The notes: generated by a model not told the origin, from the sequence alone. Positions 8,189 through 16,122 are shown, numbered from the stretch's first letter. The stretch: 64,000 nt of DNA from Provencibacterium sp. (GCA_022792175.1 JAAWAN010000022.1:124001-188000), one strand, 5' to 3'. Numbers and translations: made by a program.

Positions 8189-8635
8189 TCAATAGAGGCG
8201 CAGCAGGTAAACGATCAGCCCATAAACAAACGCGGTCGATGCGCCATAAACAATGACCGGTCCCGCAATGGTAAACAGCTTGGCGCCCAGACCGAGAATG
8301 AGCCCCTCGCTTTTGAATTCCAGCGCGGGGGAAACAACGGCATTGGCAAAGCCGGTAATGGGGACAAGGGTGCCCGCGCCGGCGAACTTGGCAATTTTGT
8401 CATAAATCTGCAGGCCGGTCAGCAGCGCAGAGAGAAAGACGAGGGTAACCGAGGTACAGGAGGCGGCAAGCTTTTGGGAAAGCCCCGCATGAAGATAGAT
8501 ATTCTGGATAAACTGTCCAAGCAGGCAGATAAGCCCGCCGACCAGAAAGGCGCTGGGGATGGTCTTATAGCTTTTTGTGGGAGGCGAGGCCTTTTCGGCC
8601 ATCTTCTGATAGCTTTTAGGCGTCAGATTTTCCAT
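8189..8635 (-). CDS. spoVAC: SpoVAC spore channel protein
   Basis: This 148-residue membrane protein has a polar N-terminus (MENLTPKSYQKMAEKASPP) followed by four hydrophobic helices, including SAFLVGGLICLLGQFIQN and GAGTLVPITGFANAVVSPA. SpoVAC is a mechanosensitive-type channel component needed for dipicolinate movement. The start at 8635 is preceded by AAAGGAG. It is the first gene of the spoVAC-AD-AE operon. The longer upstream frame has no ribosome site. Confidence 0.94.
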   Translation of the reverse strand: MENLTPKSYQKMAEKASPPTKSYKTIPSAFLVGGLICLLGQFIQNIYLHAGLSQKLAASCTSVTLVFLSALLTGLQIYDKIAKFAGAGTLVPITGFANAVVSPALEFKSEGLILGLGAKLFTIAGPVIVYGASTAFVYGLIVYLLRLY

Positions 8636-8832
8636 ATTTCTCCTTTCTGCCGCGGCTCTGGCCGCGGCGCCGCCCGGATAAAGGCGGGGCGGTGCGCAAA
8701 AATTGGTGCGGGCAACGCGCATGCTTCATTTTTTGTGCTCCGCTGTTAGTCTCCCCTTTTGCCGGAAAATTATCATTGCATATCTTTGGCTGCTGCCGGG
8801 TATTCGGCGCTTTCCCGGGCTTTTGGGAGTGA

Positions 8833-8861
8833 TTGACACCGGAAGGAATTTTATGTATAAT
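8833..8861 (+). promoter_or_regulatory. Consensus promoter of the tRNA-Pro gene
   Basis: TTGACA (8833-8838), a 17-bp spacer and TATAAT (8856-8861) give a perfect sigma-A consensus 11 bp upstream of the tRNA. Confidence 0.92.
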
Positions 8862-8872
8862 AAAAAACGCAT

Positions 8873-8948
8873 CGGGGTGTAGCGCAGTTGGTAGCGCGCC
8901 TGCTTTGGGAGCAGGATGCCGGGTGTTCGAGTCACCTCACTCCGACCA
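8873..8948 (+). tRNA. tRNA-Pro (anticodon TGG)
   Basis: This 76-nt cloverleaf includes an encoded CCA end. The acceptor arms CGGGGTG and CACTCCG pair with one G-U wobble. The anticodon stem CCTGC/GCAGG closes the loop TTTGGGA, which gives anticodon TGG for proline codons. The T-loop TTCGAGT sits on a GGGTG/CACCT stem. It has its own consensus promoter and a strong terminator. Confidence 0.95.
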
Positions 8949-8951
8949 TTT

Positions 8952-9002
8952 AAATTGGCCGCAAAAGCGCCTGATGGGCGCCTCTGCGGCCAATTTTTTA
9001 TA
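8952..9002 (+). terminator. Terminator of tRNA-Pro
   Basis: The stem AAATTGGCCGC / GCGGCCAATTT, with an inner GCGCC/GGCGC hairpin, is followed by TTTTT. It directly follows the CCA end of the tRNA. Confidence 0.88.
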
Positions 9003-9030
9003 GTCGTTTTCAGAAATTTTTTGGAATGTG

Positions 9031-9128
9031 CGCGCTCTGAGGCGCCCCGCGCAGGGGGCAACACACCTCCCTAAAGTCAAATGTAAAGCGGTACAAGTTT
9101 CAATTCATGCCCCCGTGCAGGGGGCAAC
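9031..9128 (-). CRISPR. Minimal type I-C-like CRISPR remnant: two repeats, one spacer
   Basis: The 32-bp unit at 9097-9128, read on the minus strand, begins GTTGCCCCC, has a GCACGGGGGC middle and ends in ATTGAAAC. This matches the layout of type I-C repeats, with the GCCCCC/GGGGGC stem and the ATTGAAAC 3' handle. A second copy at 9031-9062 keeps the half that starts GTTGCCCCC but has lost the ATTGAAAC half, as terminal repeats often do. The 34-nt spacer between them (9063-9096) has the normal I-C length. The degenerate copy sits at the trailer end if the array reads leftward, which is the orientation of the cas genes at 14.9-18.1 kb. No further repeats are seen. Confidence 0.7.
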
Positions 9129-9424
9129 CCAGCCCCCACTGCTTTCCCCATTTACCAAAATGCCAAAGAATTCCTTTTCGGCCTCCAGGTTCATGACGAT
9201 CCATTCCCGGGATTTGTGCACTTCTAAAGTTTCCGGCAGGAAAGCCCTCCAGAGCTTTTTGTTGCACTGTGATATAGACCCGGCGGTTTCTTTAGAAGCT
9301 TTGAACATTGTATTGGGAAGGGACGGGATGATATAATGGCCTTATTATTTAAAATATTTAATTAATAAAGGAAACTGGCAGCCCTATACGGTCTGCCGAA
9401 TACCATCAGAAAGGATGAACTCCC
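9129..9424. other. Intergenic region between CRISPR remnant and aldolase operon
   Basis: About 300 bp holds no gene I can support. A leftward frame of 67 codons (9105-9308) lacks a clear ribosome site, runs into the CRISPR repeat and resembles no family I know. If the array is leftward, this would be the leader position. A rightward -10 TATAAT lies at 9332-9337, with a poor TTGTAT 18 bp upstream, and probably serves the aldolase gene. It is followed by an AT-rich stretch and a small GGCAG/CTGCC hairpin before the AGAAAGGA ribosome site. Confidence 0.5.
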
Positions 9425-10579
9425 ATGTTGCTGCCTCTCAGGCCGGTACTGGAAGCGACCCAAAAATATGCTTATGCGCAGGGGGCGTTTAACGTAAACG
9501 CAGTCGCGCAGGCGAAAGCGGTCATTGAAGTGCACGAAATGTTTCGCAGCCCTGCCATCCTGCAGGGGGCGGATCTGGCTAACGCCTTTATGGGCGGCCG
9601 GGTTGATTTTGCCCATGGAACGGTGGAGGATAAGCAGAAGGGCGCCAAAAATATCGGCGACGCGGTCAAAAAATACGGTGCAGACAGCCCGGTGCCGGTT
9701 GTTTTGCATCTGGATCATGGCAGGGATTTCGAGAGTGTAAAGGCTGCGATTGCCGGCGGCTACACCTCGGTGATGATCGACGGCTCCTCCCTGCCGTTCG
9801 AGCAGAATGCCGAGCTGACGCGCGAGGTTGTGAAATATGCGCACGAGCGGGGGGTCACCGTAGAGGGGGAATTGGGTGTGCTGGCCGGCGTGGAGGATCA
9901 TGTATCCAGCGCTTTCTCCACCTATACGAACCCTCTGGATGCTGTCGAATTTTTCAAGAAAACGAGGGTGGACTGCCTGGCCATCAGCTATGGGACGATG
10001 CACGGCGCGGCGAAGGGGAAAAATGTCCGGCTGCGCACCGAAATCGCCACGGCGGTCAGCGAGTGCCTGCTGCATGAGGGGATTTTCGGCGTGCTGGTGA
10101 GCCATGGCTCCTCCACCGTACCGAAATATATTGTGGAAGAAATCAACGCGCTGGGCGGCAGGCTGACAGGTACCGAGGGAATCGCGTTGCCGCAGCTGAA
10201 GGCAGCCATCGGCTGCGGCATCGGAAAAATCAATGTGGATACGGACATCCGCCTGGCGGTCACACGAAACCTGCGGGAGCTGTTTGCCGCGCGGCCCGAG
10301 CTCAGGGAGAGCGCCGGCGTCGGCAAAATTTATACGCTTTTGCAGCAGAAGCCAGAGCAGTTTGACCCGCGGGTGTTCCTGCCGCCGATTATGGATACGG
10401 TGATGTACGGCGTCATACCGGATGAAGAGACCGCGGCGGTCGTGCGCTGTATAGAACAGGGCGTGCATGAGGTGGTCGGCACGCTGATTGTGGAGTTTAA
10501 AAGCGTTGGAAAGGCGCCGCTGGTGGAGCGCGTGGGGCTCGAGGAGATGGCGCAGCGCTACCGCGAGGCGGGCATCTGA
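9425..10579 (+). CDS. Class II (zinc) aldolase, fructose-bisphosphate/tagatose-bisphosphate type
   Basis: This metal-dependent aldolase of the FbaA/KbaY/GatY superfamily has 384 residues. The N-terminal block YAQGAFNVNAVAQAKAV, the zinc ligands in HLDHG and EGELG, and SHGSSTVPKY with KINVDTDIRL (phosphate and metal sites) are all present. It probably cleaves a ketose 1,6-bisphosphate or a related aldol. The C-terminus is longer than in GatY/KbaY. AGAAAGGA precedes the ATG. It is the first gene of a rightward operon with a phosphofructokinase-like kinase, a LarA-type enzyme and a ROK regulator, so it more likely works on a special sugar than as the main glycolytic aldolase. The substrate cannot be told from sequence alone. 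Confidence 0.85.
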   Translation: MLLPLRPVLEATQKYAYAQGAFNVNAVAQAKAVIEVHEMFRSPAILQGADLANAFMGGRVDFAHGTVEDKQKGAKNIGDAVKKYGADSPVPVVLHLDHGRDFESVKAAIAGGYTSVMIDGSSLPFEQNAELTREVVKYAHERGVTVEGELGVLAGVEDHVSSAFSTYTNPLDAVEFFKKTRVDCLAISYGTMHGAAKGKNVRLRTEIATAVSECLLHEGIFGVLVSHGSSTVPKYIVEEINALGGRLTGTEGIALPQLKAAIGCGIGKINVDTDIRLAVTRNLRELFAARPELRESAGVGKIYTLLQQKPEQFDPRVFLPPIMDTVMYGVIPDEETAAVVRCIEQGVHEVVGTLIVEFKSVGKAPLVERVGLEEMAQRYREAGI

Positions 10580-10631
10580 GGGGCTGCCGGCCTCTGCCCG
10601 CCGGACCCTCAGGGAAAGGACGGTGTATGAG

Positions 10632-11810
10632 ATGGAAAAAACGAATCTTCTGGTGATTCATGGCGGAGCGCCTACCGCAGTCCTCAACGCTTCGCTGTTC
10701 GGCGCGGTGATGCAGGCAAAGCGCCAGCCGGAAATTGGGCATATCTATGGGGCGCTGGGCGGGAGCCTGGCGGCCATGCGCGGCGATTTCGTCGATCTTG
10801 GCGCCGTGGAGGAGGAAAAGCTCCGGCTGCTGCTTTTTAGCCCCTCCTCCGCCATCGGCACCAGCCGGGATCACCTGGAGCCGGAGGATTACCGGGAGAT
10901 TGCCAAAACGATTGCCGCGCGCAGTATCGGCATCGTCTGTTTTAACGGGGGCAACGGCAGCATGGATGCCTGCGGCAAAACCTGTGCTGCCTGCCGGGAG
11001 CTGGGTATAGCGGTGCGGGTGGTCGGCATCCCCAAAACAATGGATAATGATATTGCCGTTACCGACCATGCCCCGGGCTACGGCAGCGCCGCGCGCTATA
11101 TGGCTGCCAGCATAGCGGGGGTCTGCTGCGATGTGCGGGGACTGCCTATTCATATCGTGGTCGTGGAGGCGATGGGGCGCGGCGCGGGCTGGGTAGCGGC
11201 AGCCAGCGCGCTGGCGGAGGACAGCGGCACCGGCGGGCCGGACCTCATCTATCTGCCGGAACGCCCGTTTAGCGAGGAGCGCTTTCTGGAGGATGTGCGG
11301 CGGCTGATTGCCCGTAAGGGCTGCGGCGTTGTCGTAGCCAGCGAGGGGCTGTGCTATCCGGACGGCACGCCCATCGTAGAGCCGGTCATGACGGTGGGGC
11401 GGGCCACCTATTTTGGCGATGTGAGCGCGCACCTGTCGAATCTCATTATCCGGCGGCTGGGCTACAAGGCCCGGGCGGAAAAGCCGGGCATTCTGGCCCG
11501 GGCATCGATCGCCTGGCAGAGCGCCGTTGACCGGGAGGAAGCGGTGCTGGCCGGGCGGGAGGCGGTGAAGGCGGCCGCCGCCGGGGAAACGGGGGTCATG
11601 GTCGGCTTTGAGCGCATCAGCAGCGAGCCCTATGCGGTAAGGCCCTTCCTTATCCCGATTGAGCAGGTCATGCTGACCGAGAAGACCCTGCCGGATGCCT
11701 TTATCAACGCCGAAGGAAACGGCGTAACCGAAGAGTTTAAGCGCTGGTGCAGGCCGCTCATAGGGCCGCTGCCGCCGTTTATCAGCTTTCAGAAGGAAAG
11801 GGGATTTTAA
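10632..11810 (+). CDS. Phosphofructokinase-family (PfkA-type) kinase
   Basis: This 392-residue member of the 6-phosphofructokinase superfamily has IPKTMDNDI (catalytic Asp of the PKTxDND motif) near residue 137, VVVEAMGRGAGW for the sugar phosphate and FNGGNGSMDACGK at the phosphoryl-donor loop. The donor loop reads GGNGS where ATP enzymes have GGDGS and PPi enzymes GGDD. The N-terminal HGGAPTAVLNAS is also altered from GGDAPG. Donor and acceptor are therefore uncertain. The length is closer to the PPi-type or actinobacterial group than to the 320-residue ATP enzyme. The start at 10632 follows AAAGGA. It sits between an aldolase and a LarA-like gene and may supply that aldolase with a bisphosphate. 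Confidence 0.82.
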   Translation: MEKTNLLVIHGGAPTAVLNASLFGAVMQAKRQPEIGHIYGALGGSLAAMRGDFVDLGAVEEEKLRLLLFSPSSAIGTSRDHLEPEDYREIAKTIAARSIGIVCFNGGNGSMDACGKTCAACRELGIAVRVVGIPKTMDNDIAVTDHAPGYGSAARYMAASIAGVCCDVRGLPIHIVVVEAMGRGAGWVAAASALAEDSGTGGPDLIYLPERPFSEERFLEDVRRLIARKGCGVVVASEGLCYPDGTPIVEPVMTVGRATYFGDVSAHLSNLIIRRLGYKARAEKPGILARASIAWQSAVDREEAVLAGREAVKAAAAGETGVMVGFERISSEPYAVRPFLIPIEQVMLTEKTLPDAFINAEGNGVTEEFKRWCRPLIGPLPPFISFQKERGF

Positions 11811-11813
11811 AAT

Positions 11814-13310
11814 ATGAAACTGGATTTTGAATATGGCCACGGCTTTATGAGCGCCGAGCTGCCGGATACGACCGATGTCTTTATCCCCGGCGAAACAGTG
11901 TCGGACCCGCCCTGCCTGCCGCAGGACTGGCAGAGCCTGTATGCGGCGACCCTTTCGAGCATTCGCCAGCCCATCGGTATGCCGCCGCTTTCGCAGCTTG
12001 CGAAAAAAGGCAGCCGGGTTGTCTTCGTTATTCCGGATATTGTCAAGGGCGGCACCCAGCCGACCAGCCACCGCCGGGTGGCCATTTCCGCCTGCCTCGA
12101 GGAGCTTTACCAAGCGGGGGTGGAGAAGAAGGACATTCTGCTGCTCTTTTCAAACGGCCTGCATCCGCGCGCGACCGTTCCCGAGATGAAGAAAATTCTG
12201 GGAGAAACGCTTTTTTCCGAGTTTTATCCCTCCGGGCAGATTACCAGCCACGATTCGGAGGACTATGAACACCTCATTGATCTCGGCTATACGCCGCAGG
12301 GCGACCGGGTGATTATGAACAGATACGTCTATGAGGCGGATGTCGCCATCCTCATCGGCCACACGCAGGGCAACCCCTATGGCGGGTATTCGGGCGGCTA
12401 TAAGCACTGCGCCACCGGCATCACCCACTGGCGCAGCATCAGCGCGCACCATGTGCCGCAGGTGATGCACCGGCAGGACTTTGTGCCGGTATCTACAAAC
12501 AGCGAGATGCGCCATAAGTTTGACCAGCAGGGCATGTGGATGGAGGAGAAGATGGGCAAAAAATTCTTCTGCTGCGATGCCGTTTTGGATACGAAAAGCC
12601 GCCAGATTGAAATCCACTCCGGCTGGGCGAAGCAGCTGCAGCCGGTGAGCTGGGAAATGGCCGACCGGCGCACCTATGTGCACTGGGCAGAGAAGAAATA
12701 TGACATCGTCGTCTTCGGCATGCCGACCAACTTCCACTATGGCGACGGGATGGGCACCAACCCCATTCAGATGATGCAGGCGCTCTCCGCGCAGGTGATA
12801 CGGCACAAGCGGGTGCTGGCCGACCGCTGCGTCTTTATCGTTTCCAGCATCTGCGACGGGTGGTTTCATGAGGAACGCTGGCCCTATCTGCGGGAGCTCT
12901 ACGAGATGTTTTTACACGATTCGATGAACATTCTGCCGGATATGAACCGCTATGGCGAATATTTTGCCACTAATGAGGAATATATCCGCAAATACCGCTT
13001 TGCAAATGCCTTCCACCCGTTCCATGGCTTTTCGATGATGAGCTGCGGGCATCTGGCGGAGGAGCATACGAGCGCCATCTATATTGTCGGCGCGCGGGAG
13101 CCGGGCATTGCGCGCAGCATGGGGCTCAAAACCCGCGCCACCTTCGAGGAGGCGCTCGCGGATGCGAAGAAAAAGTTCGTCGGCCCGAACCCCAATATTC
13201 TTGCCCTGCCGAAAACCTTTACAACGGCGGCGGTCCATCTGTGCATGAAGAATCCCGCCGAGAACAGCCATGCGCGCGACGGGGCGCCCGCTCATCCCTG
13301 CGGCGGCTGA
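11814..13310 (+). CDS. LarA-family nickel-pincer-dependent racemase/epimerase
   Basis: This protein of 498 residues belongs to the lactate racemase (DUF2088) family. The catalytic framework is visible: an SNGLHPRATVPEM block at the position of the first active-site His, then ILIGHTQGNPYGGYSGGYKH, which holds the second His and the lysine that tethers the nickel-pincer nucleotide (SGGxK). It starts 3 bp after the kinase stop. LarA homologues act on various 2-hydroxy acids or sugar acids and need the LarB/C/E cofactor-synthesis genes, which are not in this window. Its partnership with an aldolase and a sugar kinase suggests a sugar-acid or sugar epimerisation step. The last 15 or so residues, rich in Ala/His/Gly, look non-conserved. 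Confidence 0.85.
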   Translation: MKLDFEYGHGFMSAELPDTTDVFIPGETVSDPPCLPQDWQSLYAATLSSIRQPIGMPPLSQLAKKGSRVVFVIPDIVKGGTQPTSHRRVAISACLEELYQAGVEKKDILLLFSNGLHPRATVPEMKKILGETLFSEFYPSGQITSHDSEDYEHLIDLGYTPQGDRVIMNRYVYEADVAILIGHTQGNPYGGYSGGYKHCATGITHWRSISAHHVPQVMHRQDFVPVSTNSEMRHKFDQQGMWMEEKMGKKFFCCDAVLDTKSRQIEIHSGWAKQLQPVSWEMADRRTYVHWAEKKYDIVVFGMPTNFHYGDGMGTNPIQMMQALSAQVIRHKRVLADRCVFIVSSICDGWFHEERWPYLRELYEMFLHDSMNILPDMNRYGEYFATNEEYIRKYRFANAFHPFHGFSMMSCGHLAEEHTSAIYIVGAREPGIARSMGLKTRATFEEALADAKKKFVGPNPNILALPKTFTTAAVHLCMKNPAENSHARDGAPAHPCGG

Positions 13311-13321
13311 GGAGATTGCCG

Positions 13322-13375
13322 GGCCTTCCCTTCAGGGGAAGGGCTTTTAGCGGGAGGGCGGCGCGAAGGCCGCCC
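13322..13375 (+). terminator. Two short hairpins between larA-like gene and ROK regulator
   Basis: CCTTCCC-TTCA-GGGGAAGG is followed by GCTTTTAG (about 13322-13352). A second stem, GGGCGGC/GCCGCCC, lies at about 13356-13375. The short U-run suggests a leaky terminator that lowers expression of the regulator relative to the enzymes. Confidence 0.4.
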
Positions 13376-13400
13376 GGAATCTATAACTGGGGGAAAGGAT

Positions 13401-14633
13401 ATGGCGCGGACAGGTTCAAGCCTGGAACGTCTCAAGTCCCAGAATACGGAATATATCAAGGAAATTATTTATAAATATGCTCCGATCAGCCGCTCCGAGA
13501 TTGCGGAAATGCTACAGCTGACTCCCCCGACGATTACTACCAATGTGGCAGCTTTGATTCAGAAGGGGCTTGTCTATGAATGCGAAACCGCCCCCGGGCA
13601 GGAAAAGCTGCATGGCGGGCATGCGCTGGGCCGCCGGCGGATACTGGTTGATTTTGTGCCGGATGCCCGGTATACGCTCGGCGTTGCGCAGGGCTATTTC
13701 GGAACGCTGCTCTGTCTGGTGGATCTTCGCGGCAACGTGGTGCTCGAGCGCCAGTATGAGGATGATATTGACGATTATGAGCAGATGATGGATGCCATCG
13801 CCGAGCGGGTCGAGGCGTTTTTGGAAGAAACGCAGGTTCCGCGCGAAAAGATTGCGGGGCTGGGCATCGGCCTGCCGGGCTTTGTGGATGGGCACAGGGG
13901 AGTGCTGCGCTATGGGGCGATTAAAAAATGGAAGGATAAGCCGGTGGCGGAGGATCTGAGGCGCCGGACAGGTTTTTCCTGCCGGGTGGAGAACAGTGCG
14001 CGCTGCTGTGCGCTGGGGGAGGAGCTTTTCAGCGGCAAGCTGCGCCCCGAAACCTTCGCCTATTTCTTTATTTCGCGCGGACTTGCCTGCCCGCTGGTCA
14101 TCCGCAGCCGGCTGCATGCGGGCGAGATGGCCGGAGCCGGCGAGGTAGGACATATGGTGGTGGACCCCTCCGGGCCGGTCTGCCCGACCTGCGGCAACCG
14201 GGGGTGTCTGGAGGGGGTATCAAGCGAGCTGGCCATCTGCAATCGCTGCGCGCAGGCGATGCAGGCGGGAGTCCCTTCCCTGCTTGGCGCCGTCTGCGCA
14301 GACCCGCTGCACCCGCAGATTGAGGAAATTCTGCAGGCGCAGCGCAGCAGCGACCGCCTGGTCTGCTCGATTATGGAGGAGGCGGTCACCTATCTGGGGA
14401 TTATGCTCTCCAACATCATCAATTTCATCAATCCCTCTTTGGTCATCGTGGACGGGCGCATCATGCAGGAGGAGGAAAACCGCAGGCTGCTGCTGCAGGC
14501 AGCCCACAGCCACCTGTTTTCCATCCAGGTGGAAGAGGTGGAGATTGAATTTGTGCCCTACAACCAGTTTCGCCCTGCCAGAGGCGCGGCGGCGCTGGCA
14601 GTTAAAAAGTTTATTCTGCAGAAGGACCGGTAA
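13401..14633 (+). CDS. ROK-family transcriptional regulator (NagC/XylR type)
   Basis: The 410-residue protein has an N-terminal winged helix (residues about 10-75, including SRSEIAEMLQLTPPTITTNVAAL) followed by a ROK sugar-kinase-like domain. The ROK zinc motif VCPTCGNRGCLEG and GAGEVGHMVVDP are intact, as is LGIGLPGFVDG. Members of this group are repressors released by a sugar or sugar phosphate. It is the fourth gene of the aldolase/kinase/LarA operon and probably controls it. The effector would reveal the operon's substrate. The start at 13401 is preceded by GGGGGAAAGG very close to the ATG, so initiation may be weak. Confidence 0.9.
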   Translation: MARTGSSLERLKSQNTEYIKEIIYKYAPISRSEIAEMLQLTPPTITTNVAALIQKGLVYECETAPGQEKLHGGHALGRRRILVDFVPDARYTLGVAQGYFGTLLCLVDLRGNVVLERQYEDDIDDYEQMMDAIAERVEAFLEETQVPREKIAGLGIGLPGFVDGHRGVLRYGAIKKWKDKPVAEDLRRRTGFSCRVENSARCCALGEELFSGKLRPETFAYFFISRGLACPLVIRSRLHAGEMAGAGEVGHMVVDPSGPVCPTCGNRGCLEGVSSELAICNRCAQAMQAGVPSLLGAVCADPLHPQIEEILQAQRSSDRLVCSIMEEAVTYLGIMLSNIINFINPSLVIVDGRIMQEEENRRLLLQAAHSHLFSIQVEEVEIEFVPYNQFRPARGAAALAVKKFILQKDR

Positions 14634-14655
14634 AAAGCTGAAAGGGATGCTGCAA

Positions 14656-14871
14656 ATGAAAAAGCTCCGTGCAGGCATCGTCGGGTGCGGGCGCATCTCG
14701 GTGGTATACCGGAGCATGGATAGGCTGGAGGTCTGCTTTGTTGCGGATGAAGGATATCCGGCAGGCGCAGACGTTTACCATGAGACGGGGAAGAAAACGG
14801 TTAAAATTTCATTACCACACTTATTTCAACCCACGTTCCCCAAGGGAACGACAAAAAAGGAAAAATCCTAG
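14656..14871 (+). pseudogene. Truncated Gfo/Idh/MocA oxidoreductase
   Basis: A good ribosome site (AAAGGG) and ATG at 14656 open a frame reading MKKLRAGIVGCGRISVVY, the NAD(P)-binding Rossmann start of a Gfo/Idh/MocA dehydrogenase. After about 45 residues the homology stops, and the frame runs into unrelated sequence and a CRISPR-like repeat. An intact family member is about 330-390 residues long. The internal part also looks shortened (RSMDRLEVCFVADEG). The gene was evidently the fifth member of the sugar operon and was cut when this region joined the cas block. Confidence 0.8.
14823..14852 (-). repeat. Isolated type I-C-like CRISPR repeat next to cas7
   Basis: Read on the minus strand, this 30-bp element starts GTCGTTCCC, has a GGGGAACGTGG middle and ends in GTTGAAAT. 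This is the stem-plus-TTGAAAT plan of type I-C repeats with a slightly short loop. It begins 15 bp beyond the cas7 stop, in the same orientation. Only one copy is present, and no second copy lies within one spacer length. It differs from the repeats at 9.0-9.1 kb and probably marks the edge of a lost array. Confidence 0.6.
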
Positions 14872-15764
14872 CGCATGCGCACACAGCAAACGCCGGGGGG
14901 CAGGCCCGCTTCGTCTACCGTTACCAGATAGTCGGCGTATGCTCTGGCCGGGTCGGGACTGCCGGGCCGGGAGCGCCTCACCTGCACTGCCTCAAACAGC
15001 TTCCAGGCAGGGGCACACCCGAGCTCACTCTCATGCCGGAAGATAATCAGCTCCCGCACCGCCATCTTCCCCCTGGCTGCAGAATGGTCCAGCTCGAACA
15101 TGTTTAAAAGCGCCTCCCAGAGAAGCGCCAGGTCCTCCTCGGAAAAACCGGTCGCCTTCCTTGCCAGGTTGGCGGATATGTAGCCCTCGCACCGGTAGAG
15201 CGCATAGGGAATGATCGTTTTTCTCCCTATCGTGCCGCCGCCTCTTTCCATACCGTCCTTATGAAGGGCGGCCGTCCGGGTGATGGTGATTTCCTGCAGA
15301 ACAACCGGCTCAATGCTGTGAGCGAAGCCCAGCTGCACCGGCCCGCGCACCTGCCCGCAGCTGAGCGCCGCCTTCACAAAGGTGGTCATTACCGCGCCAA
15401 AGGCCCGGATATCATAGAAGTTTTTACACATCCAGTCCCGGATTTTCATGTCCAGCTTTGGGTCGGCCTTTTTTTCTTCCTTTACCTTTTTTTCGTCGAT
15501 ATCCAGCGCGGCATAGGCCTCGCGGTCGCTGCGGCTCAGCGGTATGCCTGCCTTTACATAGATGCGGTAGCCTGTGCAGTCCTCCTTCACGGCCTCCACA
15601 TAGTTGCGTATTTTGCGCTTTAAGCAGACGTCGGTGACCAGCCCCATCCCTGTTTCCGGGTCGATGCGCGGCATGTTTTCCTCATCCGGGTCTCCATTCG
15701 GATTGCCGTTTTCCACATCGAACAGAAGGACAAATTCATAGCGGTTTTTAATCGGCTGCGCCAT
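14868..15764 (-). CDS. cas7: Type I-C Cascade backbone protein Cas7 (Csd2)
   Basis: This 298-residue protein has the Cas7/Csd2 opening NRYEFVLLFDVENGNPNGDP, then MPRIDPETGMGLVTDVCLKR and the central RAFGAVMTTF, RGPVQLGFAHSIEPV and GGGTIGRKTIIPYALY blocks. Cas7 forms the filament that holds the crRNA spacer. The gene overlaps the cas8c end by 17 nt, with AAAGGGG 8 nt before the ATG at 15764. In standard I-C loci cas4-cas1-cas2 and the array follow; here a single repeat and then the truncated sugar operon follow instead. The gene looks full-length and intact. Confidence 0.93.
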   Translation of the reverse strand: MAQPIKNRYEFVLLFDVENGNPNGDPDEENMPRIDPETGMGLVTDVCLKRKIRNYVEAVKEDCTGYRIYVKAGIPLSRSDREAYAALDIDEKKVKEEKKADPKLDMKIRDWMCKNFYDIRAFGAVMTTFVKAALSCGQVRGPVQLGFAHSIEPVVLQEITITRTAALHKDGMERGGGTIGRKTIIPYALYRCEGYISANLARKATGFSEEDLALLWEALLNMFELDHSAARGKMAVRELIIFRHESELGCAPAWKLFEAVQVRRSRPGSPDPARAYADYLVTVDEAGLPPGVCCVRMR

Positions 15765-16122
15765 TCCCTTCGCCCCTTTTTTGGCGGCGCGCCTGCGCCT
15801 GATGATAGTAGCCCAGCTGGAAGGCCCCCTGCTGCGGCAGGTTCATTCGGGCGGGATATCCCTCCCCCAGCCTGTCCGCCAGCTCGGACAGCTGCCGGTC
15901 ATACTGGCTGCGCATCTCGCCCTCAAGCAGGCTCAGCTGCCTCTGCGCCCGGTTTACCAGCAGCGGAAAGACCTGGCCGGGCGTTGTAGAGGCGCAGGTG
16001 AAATATTTATCCCGGATGGTGGACTTCGCTCCCGGGCTGGCAGCATGCTGAATCCCCTCCAGTTCGCAGAAGAGACGGCCGAGCGTATAGGGAATGCTGG
16101 TGCTTTCCGTATTCAGTGACAC
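15748..16122 (-). CDS. cas11c: Cas11c small subunit from internal start within cas8c
   Basis: In type I-C systems the small subunit is translated from an internal site near the 3' end of cas8c. Here a perfect AAAGGAGG (minus strand of 16131-16138) stands 8 nt before an in-frame GTG at 16122, at Cas8c codon 456. The product would be 124 residues starting VSLNTESTSIPYTLG, about the length reported for Cas11c. The ribosome site and frame are directly visible; actual translation is inferred. Its preservation argues that the complex was under selection until recently or still is. Confidence 0.7.
   Translation of the reverse strand: MSLNTESTSIPYTLGRLFCELEGIQHAASPGAKSTIRDKYFTCASTTPGQVFPLLVNRAQRQLSLLEGEMRSQYDRQLSELADRLGEGYPARMNLPQQGAFQLGYYHQAQARRQKRGEGNGAAD

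Noticed and set aside
9105-9308. 67-codon leftward frame beside the CRISPR remnant, considered as a cas2 or toxin fragment
   Set aside because: It has no clear ribosome site, its last codons are the CRISPR repeat itself, and the sequence matches no Cas2, Cas1 or Cas4 feature I know.
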